64,000 bases of DNA from Hymenobacter sp. ISL-91 (GTDB taxonomy: Bacteria > Bacteroidota > Bacteroidia > Cytophagales > Hymenobacteraceae): positions 124,001 to 188,000 of the forward strand of contig NZ_JAGGPS010000004.1 of assembly GCF_018613725.1 (NCBI RefSeq), written 5' to 3'. Below are positions 16,617 through 24,611 of this stretch, in pieces. A program made the position numbers and the translations under genes. Every line of letters begins with the position of its first letter. Position 1 is the stretch's first letter. The notes beneath the pieces were generated by a model. That model was not told the DNA's origin, made no database searches, and saw nothing but the letters and a program-made list of their open reading frames with translations.

Positions 16617-17654
16617 GTGGCTTACCTCTCGACGCTTACCCGCCTCACGGCCCCTGCTCTGGCTGCCCTGGGCCTTGCCTTCTCACTTGCTGCGCTACCC
16701 GGCTGCGGCTCGCGCTCGGCCACCGACTCCGAAGCCGCTACCCTGGCCGCCGACTCGGTGCAGCAGCCCGCCGTGGTTGACTCGGCTGCCCTGCAGCGCC
16801 TGGCCATGCGCCGCGACTCGCTCAAGGCCGACTCGATTGTGAAAGTGAGCGGCCAGCTGCCGGGCGCCATTCTGCCGGGCAAGCGCATTGTGGCCTTCTA
16901 TGGCAACATCCGGGCGAAGGGCATGGGCATTCTGGGCCGCGAGCCCAAGGAGCAGATGTTCCGCAAGCTGAAAAAGGTGCTGGGCGAGTGGCAGGCCGCC
17001 GACCCCAGCCGCCCCGTGCAAGGCGCGATTCACAACGTGACCATTACAACCCAGGGCACGCCCGGCAAAGACGGCAAGTGGCGCCTGATGAACTCCAAGG
17101 CTACCATTGAGGAGGTTATCAGCTGGGGCAAGGAGCACAACGTAATCGTGTTCCTCGATGTGCAGCCGGGCCACAGCACGCTGCAAGCCGAGCTGCCCAA
17201 GCTGGAGCAGTACCTCAAAGACCCCATGGTGCATTTGGGCATCGACCCCGAATTCTCGCTGGCCACCATGCCCGGCGTGCGCCCCAACCAGAAAATCGGC
17301 ACCCTCGACGCCAAGGACATCAACTTCACCATCAATTTCCTGGCGCGCATCGTGAGCGAAAACAAGCTCCCGCCCAAGGTGCTGACGGTGCACCGCTTCA
17401 CCCGGAAAATGGTGACCAATTACAAAAACATCAAGCTCGACCCGCGCGTGCAGGTGGTGATGCACATGGACGGCCACGGCAACCCCACGCTCAAAAAGGA
17501 CTCCTACCAGCACTACATCGTGAACGAGCCTGTGCAGTACACCGGCTTCAAAATCTTCTACGAGTACGACGCCCGCCCCAAGCCCCACCACATCATGACG
17601 CCTTCGGAGGTTATTGCCCTCAAGCCTTCGCCGCTCTACATTCAGTACCAGTAA
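16617..17654 (+). CDS. Conserved lipoprotein of unknown function, TIM-barrel-like
   Basis: A 345 aa lipoprotein (lipobox LAALPGC, Cys30; GTG start at 16617). After a linker, the domain begins with GKRIVAFYGNIRAKGMGILG. It contains VIVFLDVQPGHSTLQAELPK, VHLGIDPEFSL, MPGVRPNQKIGTLDAKDINF, PPKVLTVHRFTRKMV and VQVVMHMDGHGNP. Alternating strands ending in acidic residues suggest a beta/alpha-barrel with a glycosidase-like pocket. From memory, Actinobacteria have hypothetical lipoproteins with the same YYG...LDVQPG...DPEW...VHQFT order, so this may be one widely spread uncharacterised family. No catalytic assignment can be made. Confidence 0.85.
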   Translation: MAYLSTLTRLTAPALAALGLAFSLAALPGCGSRSATDSEAATLAADSVQQPAVVDSAALQRLAMRRDSLKADSIVKVSGQLPGAILPGKRIVAFYGNIRAKGMGILGREPKEQMFRKLKKVLGEWQAADPSRPVQGAIHNVTITTQGTPGKDGKWRLMNSKATIEEVISWGKEHNVIVFLDVQPGHSTLQAELPKLEQYLKDPMVHLGIDPEFSLATMPGVRPNQKIGTLDAKDINFTINFLARIVSENKLPPKVLTVHRFTRKMVTNYKNIKLDPRVQVVMHMDGHGNPTLKKDSYQHYIVNEPVQYTGFKIFYEYDARPKPHHIMTPSEVIALKPSPLYIQYQ

Positions 17655-17729
17655 GCGGTAGATAAGCGAACCGGCGCGACGAAAGCCACCACGCAGCAGT
17701 GGTGCTCATCAGGCCCTCAACCACGATTC

Positions 17730-17773
17730 AAAGCAAACGCCCCTGACGTTGTTACGTTGGGGGCGTTTGCTTT
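17730..17773 (+). terminator. Bidirectional terminator between lipoprotein and BLUF genes
   Basis: A perfect 14-bp stem (AAAGCAAACGCCCC at 17730-17743 with its complement at 17760-17773), 16-nt loop, A/T ends. The two flanking genes converge on it. Confidence 0.8.
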
Positions 17774-17801
17774 CAGGAGCGGATCAGGTAGCGGTAGGGT
17801 T

Positions 17802-18242
17802 TCAGCACGGCAGCTCATCCGGGCGCGAGCTGGCAAATTCGCGCAATAGGTTTAGCAGCTCGTCGTCACCGGCCTCGGCGGGGGCGGCGGGCAGGAAGGT
17901 GGGCTCGTCGGGGTTGGCGTAGCCTATCAGCGAATGGAAAGCGGCCGAATCCAGCATTCGGAAACCCATAAACCACTCGCCGAACAGCCGCTGCCCGATG
18001 GGGCCGGCGGCCAGCTTGATTACGTTGCGGTGCCGCGAATCCTGCTCGATGACGGCGAATAGCGCTTCCACTTGCGGCTGCTCGCCTTCCAGCACTTGGA
18101 TGATGTCGCCCTCGTTGCTGTGGAGCAGGATTCCGGTCAGGCCCAGCCGCTCATTATTGGCCCGCCACCACACCAGAAACTGCTGCAAATCGGCAGGACT
18201 GAAAGCTATGGTTGCAGTACTCGTATAAACCAGATGATACAT
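17802..18242 (-). CDS. BLUF-domain blue-light photoreceptor, single domain
   Basis: A 146 aa protein whose first 95 or so residues are a BLUF (FAD-binding blue-light sensor) domain. Visible marks are LVYTSTA with Tyr6, WWRANNERLGLTGILLH with Asn30, DIIQVLEGE with Gln49, VEALFAVIEQDSRHRNVIKL, and FGEWFMGFR. Tyr, Asn and Gln are the residues that form the flavin hydrogen-bond switch. The remaining 45 residues form a short acidic tail with no effector domain, so the output must be by protein-protein contact. It diverges from the McrBC genes; the shared upstream region is 360 bp. The regulated partner is not evident. Confidence 0.92.
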   Translation of the reverse strand: MYHLVYTSTATIAFSPADLQQFLVWWRANNERLGLTGILLHSNEGDIIQVLEGEQPQVEALFAVIEQDSRHRNVIKLAAGPIGQRLFGEWFMGFRMLDSAAFHSLIGYANPDEPTFLPAAPAEAGDDELLNLLREFASSRPDELPC

Positions 18243-18602
18243 GAGCGGGGTGCTAACTGCTTCTTCCAGTGCAGAAAGCAGGAAAATCCGTGGCCATTAT
18301 CAAAGCGAAAGGTTACCTGGCGGCTGGAACGGGTGCAAATATATGTTTTTGCTGATGTTGATTCCATTCGGGCTTGCTCTGCGCCGCAAAAACTACCTCC
18401 AGCCCGGCAACAACTACCAGGGCCTGAACGCGGCCGGTAGTATGCACGTGCTTGCTGAAGTAGCGGAATACGGACCGGGGCCGAGGCAGAGGCCTGAATC
18501 AGGGCAATGGCAGAGGCATGTATGACGTACTACTTACCGGTAATGGTGCAGTACTGGGGGCGCCGGCAGCACACAACGCGTTTTGCCCGTACATTTAACC
18601 GC
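18243..18602. other. Divergent region between BLUF and McrB genes, no gene seen
   Basis: A 360-bp spacer of ordinary composition that should carry both promoters. Reading frames pass through it (one enters mcrB from 18507), but they have no protein-like features. I saw no clear hairpin or promoter pair. Confidence 0.4.
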
Positions 18603-19970
18603 ATGGCCACTCCCCCTTCCTCCACCCTCCTGTTAACCCGCGACCAGGTGCTTCGGGCCCTGCGCCAGCTGGACCAGAACGGCCCGCAGATGCCCCTGAG
18701 CACCGTATATGACCTCGTGTACCAGGGCCGGCGCTACGCTCCGCGGCAGGTGGCACAGCTGGCTTACCAGCTCGCCACCGGGCAACCCCAGGCAAAGTGG
18801 CCACTACGGGCGGGGGCACCCACCAACCAGGTGCTGGAGGCGCTGGATTTTACTATTGCTACCAAGCGCCCCAGCCTCGAAAACTCGCCACTGCTCGACG
18901 GCGACGTAACGGCCCAGCAGCAGGCGGAAGGCCTCTACACTGGCTCGCCCCGCGAAACTGCACCAGCCAAAAAAGCCCGCACCAAAACCGCTTCTGCAGA
19001 CGCTGCCGCCGCTGCAGGAACCGGCGAAATGGTAGCCATCGAGCTGGCCGAAGCCCAGGAGCCCGCCACCGCCTATGAGCGGCCGACGCCGACGCCCTAC
19101 ACCCCGGAAATGGCGCGGGCTGAGCTATTTTTGACCGATGAGGAGCTGACGGCGGCGCAGGCAGCCTTGGCGCGGCGGCGCAACCTGCTGCTGCAGGGCC
19201 CGCCGGGTACGGGCAAAACGTATCTGGCGCGGCGGCTGGCCTGGCTGGCGCAGGGCAGCACCGATACGGCCCGCGTCGAGCTGGTGCAGTTCCACCCCAG
19301 CTACAGCTACGAGGATTTTGTGCAGGGTTTCCGGCCCGACAGCCAGGGCGGGTTCCGGCTGCGCGACGGGCTACTGGTGGAGTTTTGCCGCCGGGCTTCG
19401 CGGGAGCCGGAGCAGCCGTATTTTTTGCTGATTGACGAGTTGAACCGGGGCAACGTGGCCCGCATTTTCGGGGAGTTGCTGCTGCTGCTGGAGGCCGACA
19501 AGCGCGGCCCCGCCCACGCCGTGCGTCTGCCCTACGCCCCGGTCGGCAGCCCGCCCTTTTTCGTGCCCGAAAACGTGTTCGTTATTGGCACTATGAACTT
19601 GGCCGACCGCAGCCTGGCCCCGCTCGACTATGCGCTGCGCCGCCGCTTCGCCTTCGTGCAGTTGCGGCCCGAATTCGGCGAGCCGTTGCGGGCGCTGCTG
19701 GCGGCCCACGGCGTACCGGGTGCCCTCACCCAGCTGCTCACTACCCGCCTGCTCGACCTCAACCAAACCATTGCCGACGACCCCGAGCTGGGCCCTGATT
19801 TCTGCGTGGGCCACAGTTACTTCTGCCAGCCCCCCACCAACCCCGCCGAAGCCCCCGAGTGGCTGCGCCTGATTCTGGCGCAGGAAATCGGGCCGCTCCT
19901 GGATGACTACTGGCTCGACCAGCCGGCCAAGGCCACGCAGCAGAAAAAGAAGCTACTAGCCGGGCTGTAG
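18603..19970 (+). CDS. mcrB: McrB-like AAA+ GTPase of a modification-dependent restriction system
   Basis: 455 aa. The N-terminal domain (about 12-85: VYDLVYQGRRYAPRQVAQLA, GAPTNQVLEALDF) resembles the domain at the head of ScoMcrA-type and other McrBC-like enzymes, a probable DNA- or modification-recognition part. An Ala/Thr-rich linker (about 100-165) follows. The AAA+ motor has Walker A GPPGTGKT (199-206), FHPSYSYEDFVQGFRPD, Walker B FLLIDELNRGN (274-284), and TMNLADRSLAPLDYALRRRF, the McrB-type motif with NLAD in place of the common NTAD. It should translocate DNA using GTP and drive McrC nuclease. The ATG at 18603 is chosen; upstream in-frame codons lack homology. Confidence 0.9.
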   Translation: MATPPSSTLLLTRDQVLRALRQLDQNGPQMPLSTVYDLVYQGRRYAPRQVAQLAYQLATGQPQAKWPLRAGAPTNQVLEALDFTIATKRPSLENSPLLDGDVTAQQQAEGLYTGSPRETAPAKKARTKTASADAAAAAGTGEMVAIELAEAQEPATAYERPTPTPYTPEMARAELFLTDEELTAAQAALARRRNLLLQGPPGTGKTYLARRLAWLAQGSTDTARVELVQFHPSYSYEDFVQGFRPDSQGGFRLRDGLLVEFCRRASREPEQPYFLLIDELNRGNVARIFGELLLLLEADKRGPAHAVRLPYAPVGSPPFFVPENVFVIGTMNLADRSLAPLDYALRRRFAFVQLRPEFGEPLRALLAAHGVPGALTQLLTTRLLDLNQTIADDPELGPDFCVGHSYFCQPPTNPAEAPEWLRLILAQEIGPLLDDYWLDQPAKATQQKKKLLAGL

Positions 19971-19984
19971 TCAGTCTACGCTGT

Positions 19985-20105
19985 GGAGGTCGATGTAGGG
20001 GCGGGGCTTGCCCCCGCCCGCCTTTCGCGCCGCTTCAACGGTAATCGTGCAACGGTGGTCGTTCAACGGCGGGCGGGGGCAAGCCCCGCCCCTACATCGA
20101 CCTCC
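19985..20105. repeat. GC-rich palindromic repeat, copy C, between mcrB and mcrC
   Basis: Perfect 38-bp arms (19985-20022 with 20068-20105), starting GGAGGTCGATGTAGGGGCGG, the longest pairing of the five copies. It begins 14 nt after the mcrB stop and ends 36 nt before the mcrC start, so it lies inside the presumed transcript of both genes and could tune mcrC relative to mcrB. Confidence 0.92.
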
Positions 20106-20141
20106 GTACCTTGGGGTGGCTTTTCAGCTAAGCCCTGACTA

Positions 20142-21173
20142 ATGATTCCCATTCAAAACCTGTACTACCTGCTGTGCTATGCCTGGAACCGGCTGCCCGA
20201 GCAGGCCGAGGTGCGGGCGGTGAGTGGGCAGGCGTTCGGGCGGCCGCTGCCGCTGCTGGCCCAAGTGCTGCTGAGCGGCACGCGCCGGCTGCTGGCCCGG
20301 GGCCTGCCGATGGCGTATACCGAGCGCGTGGCCGAATTGCCGGAACTGCGCGGCCGGGTGCTGCTCACGCCCACCCTGAGCCAGGATTTGCCGCGCCGGG
20401 GCCGGGCCGTGTGCGCGTTGGATGAGCTGAGCCCCGATGCGCCGCTGGCCGGGCTGCTGCGGGGCACGCTGCAGCAACTAAGCCGCAGCCGGGCACTGCA
20501 CACCGAGCAGCGCCAGCAGATTCGGCTGGTGCTGCGGCGGTTTCCGGCGGCGGTAGTGGCCCGGCCGCTGGGGGCGGCCAGTTTGCGGGCCGCGCGGCGG
20601 CTGCGGCCGAGTGGGCTGGGCGGGTTTCTGCTGAATGTGTGTGAGCTGCTGCACCTGAGCGCGCTGCCCACACCCGACGCCGCCGGCCCGACCCGCTTTC
20701 GCGACTTCCGGCGTGATGAGGCGCTGATGGCCCGGCTGTTCGAGCAGTTCGTGCGCAACTTCTACCGGCTGGAGCAGCGGCAGTTTCGGGTAAGCTCGGA
20801 AACTATTGCCTGGCAGGCGGCGGCCGAAACGCCCGAGGCGCTGGCGCTGCTGCCAGCCATGATTACGGACACGAGCCTGGAAAGCCCGGCCCGCAAAATC
20901 ATCCTCGACACCAAATACTACGCCGCCGCCCTCAAGCGCCACCACGACCAGGCCCGGCTGATTTCGCCCCACCTTTACCAGCTCTACGCCTACCTTCAAA
21001 ACCAGCCCGCCCAGCCCGGCCAGGCCCTCGAAGGCATCCTGCTCTACCCCGCCGCCGCCCAGGCCGTGGATTTGCGCTACACGCTCGGCGGCCACCCCGT
21101 GCGCGTGGTCACCCTCGACCTGAACCAGCCCTGGGAGGGCATTGCGGCCGATTTACTGGCGCTGGTGGCGTAG
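20142..21173 (+). CDS. mcrC: McrC-like PD-(D/E)XK nuclease subunit
   Basis: A 343 aa partner of McrB. The N-terminal part opens with IPIQNLYYLLCYAWN, a typical McrC-family start. The middle is rich in Arg and Leu. The C-terminal PD-(D/E)XK nuclease core shows PAMITDTSLESPARKIILDT with the D-x-K catalytic end (ILDTKYY), then HLYQLYAYLQN and LEGILLYPAAA. It should cleave DNA recognised by McrB at modified cytosines or another modification. The frame is intact. The palindromic repeat separates it from mcrB, which is unusual for a pair normally coupled tightly. Confidence 0.88.
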   Translation: MIPIQNLYYLLCYAWNRLPEQAEVRAVSGQAFGRPLPLLAQVLLSGTRRLLARGLPMAYTERVAELPELRGRVLLTPTLSQDLPRRGRAVCALDELSPDAPLAGLLRGTLQQLSRSRALHTEQRQQIRLVLRRFPAAVVARPLGAASLRAARRLRPSGLGGFLLNVCELLHLSALPTPDAAGPTRFRDFRRDEALMARLFEQFVRNFYRLEQRQFRVSSETIAWQAAAETPEALALLPAMITDTSLESPARKIILDTKYYAAALKRHHDQARLISPHLYQLYAYLQNQPAQPGQALEGILLYPAAAQAVDLRYTLGGHPVRVVTLDLNQPWEGIAADLLALVA

Positions 21174-21369
21174 GCGCGCGTTGTACGCGCCCTTCGGAGC
21201 AGTCAGCCAAAACGATGTGGCGGCCGTGACTTATCCCCGCCGGCGCATTGTTTTATCAAACCAAATGCAGCCCCGCTACGGGTTTTTTGTCTGTGGGTTG
21301 CAACAAATACAAGGAAGGCTGTACCTTCTTGCCGAATTCCTTTCTTTACTCACCCAAACCCGTACCGAT

Positions 21370-23019
21370 TTGAAACGACGTGACTTTGTGGGCCTGACCG
21401 GCCTGGCTGCCGGCGCCCTGTGGCTGCCGGCCGTGCCGGGCTTCGGCGGCTCGCTCGTAGACCCCGCCCGCCTGCTGGAGCCGGGCCTCGATGTGGCCGT
21501 GAAAAAACGCCTGGCCGATGTGGCCCTGAACACGGCCAAATCGGCCGGCGCTACCTATGCCGATGTGCGCATTGGGCGCTACCTCAACCAAAGTGTGTTT
21601 ACCCGCGAAAAGCAGGTGCAGAACATTGCCAGCGGCGAGAGTTTCGGGGCGGGCGTACGGGTGCTGGCCAACGGCACCTGGGGCTTTGCGGCCACCAACA
21701 CGGTAACTGAGGCCGGCATTGCCAAGGCCGCCCAACTGGCCGTACAAATTGCCAAGGCCAACAGCAAAGTGCAGAAAGAGCCCGTGCAGCTGGCCGCCCA
21801 GAAAGGCCAAGGCGTGGTAAGCTGGAAGACGCCGATTCTGGTAAACGCCTTCGAGGTGCCGGTGAAAGACAAGGTGGACCTGCTGCTGGCCGCCAACGCT
21901 GCGGCCCTGAGCAACGGCGCTTCGTTCGTGAACTCGGTGCTGTTTCAGGTGAACGAGCAGAAATATTTTGCCTCCACCGACGGCTCCTACATCGACCAGG
22001 ACATCCACCGCATCTGGCCCAACTTCTCGGTGACGGCCATCGACCGGGCCAGCGGCAAGTTCCGTTCGCGCGATGCGCTCAGCTCGCCCATGGGCCTGGG
22101 CTATGAATATTTGCAGCCCAAGGCAGCCGACAAGATTGCCGGCCCCGCCGGCACCGGCCTCATCGGCTACAAAAACAGCTTCGATATGCTGGCCGATGCT
22201 GCGCTGGCCGCCAAGCAGGCCAAGGAAAAACTCACGGCTAAATCGGTGACGGCCGGCAAGTACGACCTCGTGCTCGACCCCAACCACCTAGGCCTGACGA
22301 TTCACGAAAGCGTGGGCCACCCCACCGAGCTCGACCGCGTGTTGGGCTACGAGGCCAACTACGCCGGCACCTCGTTTGCCACACTGGAATGGCGGGCTAA
22401 GGGCCAGCCCTACGGCTCGAAGCTGGTAAACATTGTGGCCGACAAGCTACAGCCCGGCTCGCTGGGCGCGGTAGGCTACGACGACGAAGGCGTACCGACC
22501 AAAGAGTGGAACATCATCGATCAGGGCAAGCTGGTGGACTACCAGAAAATCCGCGACCAGGCCCACATCGTCAACCAGAAGCAGTCGGACGGCTGCTGCT
22601 ACGCCGACTCGTGGAGCACGGTGCAGTTCCAGCGCATGCCCAACATCAGCCTGAAGCCCGGCACCGGCAAGCTGAGCGTGGACGAGATGATCAGCAAAGT
22701 GGACAAGGGCATTTACATTGCCGGCCGCGGCTCGTTCTCCATCGACCAGCAGCGTTACAACTCGCAGTTCGGCGGCCAGGTATTCTACGCCATCGACAAG
22801 GGCAAGATATCGGGCATGCTCGAAGATGTGGCTTACCAGACCAATACGCTCGAGTTCTGGAATTCCTGCTCGGCCATCTGCGACGAGTCGGACTACCGCA
22901 TGTTCGGCTCGTTCTTCGACGGCAAAGGCCAGCCCAGCCAGGTGTCGGCCGTGAGCCACGGCTCGGCCACCACGCGCTTCGACAACGTGAACGTGATTAA
23001 CACCGCCCGGAAAATTTAA
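21370..23019 (+). CDS. tldD: TldD-like metalloprotease, copy 1, with Tat signal
   Basis: A 549 aa member of the TldD/PmbA family (peptidase family M103), the catalytic half of the TldD-TldE complex. The zinc motif is TIHESVGHPTELDR (His312, Glu313, His317); QKQSDGCCYADSW near the C-terminal third is conserved. The start is read as TTG at 21370: this gives exactly the 549 aa of copy 2 and places a twin-arginine motif at once (KRRDFVGLTGLAAGALWLP). An ATG at 21265 would hide that signal behind 35 residues. The Tat motif suggests export, unlike the cytoplasmic enterobacterial TldD. It is followed by tldE copy 1; the intergenic hairpin contains its stop codon. Confidence 0.9.
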   Translation: MKRRDFVGLTGLAAGALWLPAVPGFGGSLVDPARLLEPGLDVAVKKRLADVALNTAKSAGATYADVRIGRYLNQSVFTREKQVQNIASGESFGAGVRVLANGTWGFAATNTVTEAGIAKAAQLAVQIAKANSKVQKEPVQLAAQKGQGVVSWKTPILVNAFEVPVKDKVDLLLAANAAALSNGASFVNSVLFQVNEQKYFASTDGSYIDQDIHRIWPNFSVTAIDRASGKFRSRDALSSPMGLGYEYLQPKAADKIAGPAGTGLIGYKNSFDMLADAALAAKQAKEKLTAKSVTAGKYDLVLDPNHLGLTIHESVGHPTELDRVLGYEANYAGTSFATLEWRAKGQPYGSKLVNIVADKLQPGSLGAVGYDDEGVPTKEWNIIDQGKLVDYQKIRDQAHIVNQKQSDGCCYADSWSTVQFQRMPNISLKPGTGKLSVDEMISKVDKGIYIAGRGSFSIDQQRYNSQFGGQVFYAIDKGKISGMLEDVAYQTNTLEFWNSCSAICDESDYRMFGSFFDGKGQPSQVSAVSHGSATTRFDNVNVINTARKI

Positions 23020-23108
23020 GCTGTTAGCTGTTAGCTGCTGGCTGTTAGCTTCCGTGCAGGAGGCTTGGTCAAAAGCTAATAGCTAATAGCCATCAGCTAA
23101 CAGCTTAA
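23016..23108. repeat. Period-7 hairpin (TTAGCTG words) between tldD1 and tldE1
   Basis: The left arm (23016-23051) is built of GCTGTTA/GCTGCTG 7-mers. The right arm (23071-23108) is its inverse, with 15 bp of perfect outer pairing (TTAAGCTGTTAGCTG) and looser inner pairing. The stop codon of tldD copy 1 is part of the left arm. The same word family recurs at 55230-55312 and as a fragment near 63820. Confidence 0.85.
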
Positions 23109-23120
23109 AAAATCAACCAA

Positions 23121-24455
23121 ATGGCCATCCTTTCTCAGACCGAAGCCCAGGCAATTCTTACCAAAGTACTCGGCTTCAGCAAAGCCGACGAGTGCGAAGC
23201 GACCCTTAGTGGGCAGTCGGGCGGCAACGTACGCTCGGCCCGCAACGCCATCAGCACCAGCGGCGGCATCGACAACGTGAGCCTGGCGGTGGAAGCCCGC
23301 TTCGGCAAACGCTCGGGCGTAGCCACCTGCAACCAGTTCGACGATGCCACGCTGCGCACCTGCGTAACACGGGCCGAAGAAATTGCCCGCCTCGCGCCCG
23401 AAAGCCCCGAGTCCATGCCCCTGCTTGGAGCCCAGAAATATCTGCCGGCTACCAACAGCTTCGCCAAAGCCACCGCCGCTATTACGCCCGACTATCGCGC
23501 CGAGCAGGTGGGTAACAGCATGGCCGTCAGCGCTGAGCGCAAGCTCAGCTCGGCCGCTTTCCTCAACGATTCGGCCGGCTTTATTGCCAAGCGCAACAGC
23601 AAGGGCCTGGAGGCCTACCAGCAGCAGTCGGGCCTGGAGTTTAGCGTAACTGTGCGCACGCCCGACGGCACCGGCTCGGGCTACGCCACGGCCGATTACA
23701 ACGACGCGGCCAAGTTCGACGCCAAAACCCTTACCCGCATTGCCGCCGATAAAGCGGCCGGCTCGCGCAATGCCAAGGCCTTGGAGCCCGGCAAGTACAC
23801 CGTGATTCTGGAGCCCGCCGCGCTGGTAGCCAACACCGATGCTTCGCTGCTGCAGGCCCTGATGAGCGCCCTCGATGCCCGTAACGCCGACGAAGGCCGC
23901 TCGTTCCTCAGCAAGAAGGGCGGCGGTAACCGCAAGGGCGAAAAGCTATTCGATGAGCGCGTTACCATCTACTCCGACCCCACCAACGCCGAGGTTCCCG
24001 ACCTGCTTTTTTCGGGCGACGGCCGGCCGCAGCAGAAAACCACCTGGATTGAGAAAGGGGTGGTGAAGAACCTGTACACTTCGCGCTATTGGGCCCAGAA
24101 AGCCGGTATTCCTGATATTCCGCGCCCCGGCGGCTGGATTATGGAAGGCGGCACTCAGAGCGTGCAGGACCTGATCAAGAGCACGGCCAAGGGCATTTTG
24201 GTCACGCGCCTGTGGTATATCCGCCCCGTCGACCCACAGACGCTGCTGTATACCGGCCTGACCCGCGACGGTACGTTCTACATCGAAAACGGCCAGATCA
24301 AGTTTCCGGTGAAAAACTTCCGCTTCAACGAGAGCCCGATTATCATGCTCAATAACCTTGAAGCCATTGGCAAACCCGTGCGCGTGGGTGGCAACCTCGT
24401 GCCCCCGCTCAAAATCCGCGACTTCACCTTCACCAGCCTCTCCGACGCCGTCTAG
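23121..24455 (+). CDS. tldE: TldE/PmbA-like protein, copy 1
   Basis: A 444 aa partner of TldD, lacking the HExxxH motif as expected for TldE/PmbA. Conserved parts are the start LSQTEAQAILTKVLGFSKAD, SLAVEARFGKRSGVATCNQF, VTVRTPDGTGSGYATADYND, SRNAKALEPGKYTVILEPAA, GRSFLSKKGGG, GWIMEGGTQSVQDLIKSTAK and LYTGLTRDGTFYIENG. The heterodimer forms a hollow peptidase that digests unfolded or modified peptides in known systems. There is no signal peptide, in contrast to TldD, so how both halves meet is unclear. A segment of about 200 bp from 24134 is nearly identical to copy 2. Confidence 0.9.
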   Translation: MAILSQTEAQAILTKVLGFSKADECEATLSGQSGGNVRSARNAISTSGGIDNVSLAVEARFGKRSGVATCNQFDDATLRTCVTRAEEIARLAPESPESMPLLGAQKYLPATNSFAKATAAITPDYRAEQVGNSMAVSAERKLSSAAFLNDSAGFIAKRNSKGLEAYQQQSGLEFSVTVRTPDGTGSGYATADYNDAAKFDAKTLTRIAADKAAGSRNAKALEPGKYTVILEPAALVANTDASLLQALMSALDARNADEGRSFLSKKGGGNRKGEKLFDERVTIYSDPTNAEVPDLLFSGDGRPQQKTTWIEKGVVKNLYTSRYWAQKAGIPDIPRPGGWIMEGGTQSVQDLIKSTAKGILVTRLWYIRPVDPQTLLYTGLTRDGTFYIENGQIKFPVKNFRFNESPIIMLNNLEAIGKPVRVGGNLVPPLKIRDFTFTSLSDAV

Positions 24456-24469
24456 CATCATAGATGGTA

Positions 24470-24611
24470 CAGATGAAAAGGATAACGCAGATTCGTCCTG
24501 CTAGACGCGCCCTGTGCTGTCACCAGAACAATTCTGCGTTATCCTTTTCATCTGCAAAATCTGTGATTAAGAATCCTTTTTCATCTGCATCATCTGCACC
24601 ATCTGTGATTT
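24470..24611. repeat. Hairpin plus period-9 tandem before tldD copy 2
   Basis: A 22-bp perfect stem (24470-24491 with 24533-24554; arm CAGATGAAAAGGATAACGCA) is followed by degenerate 9-mers CATCTGCAT, CATCTGCAC, CATCTGTGA that run to the ATG at 24612. The translation start region of tldD2 is therefore formed by repeat DNA. Confidence 0.85.
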
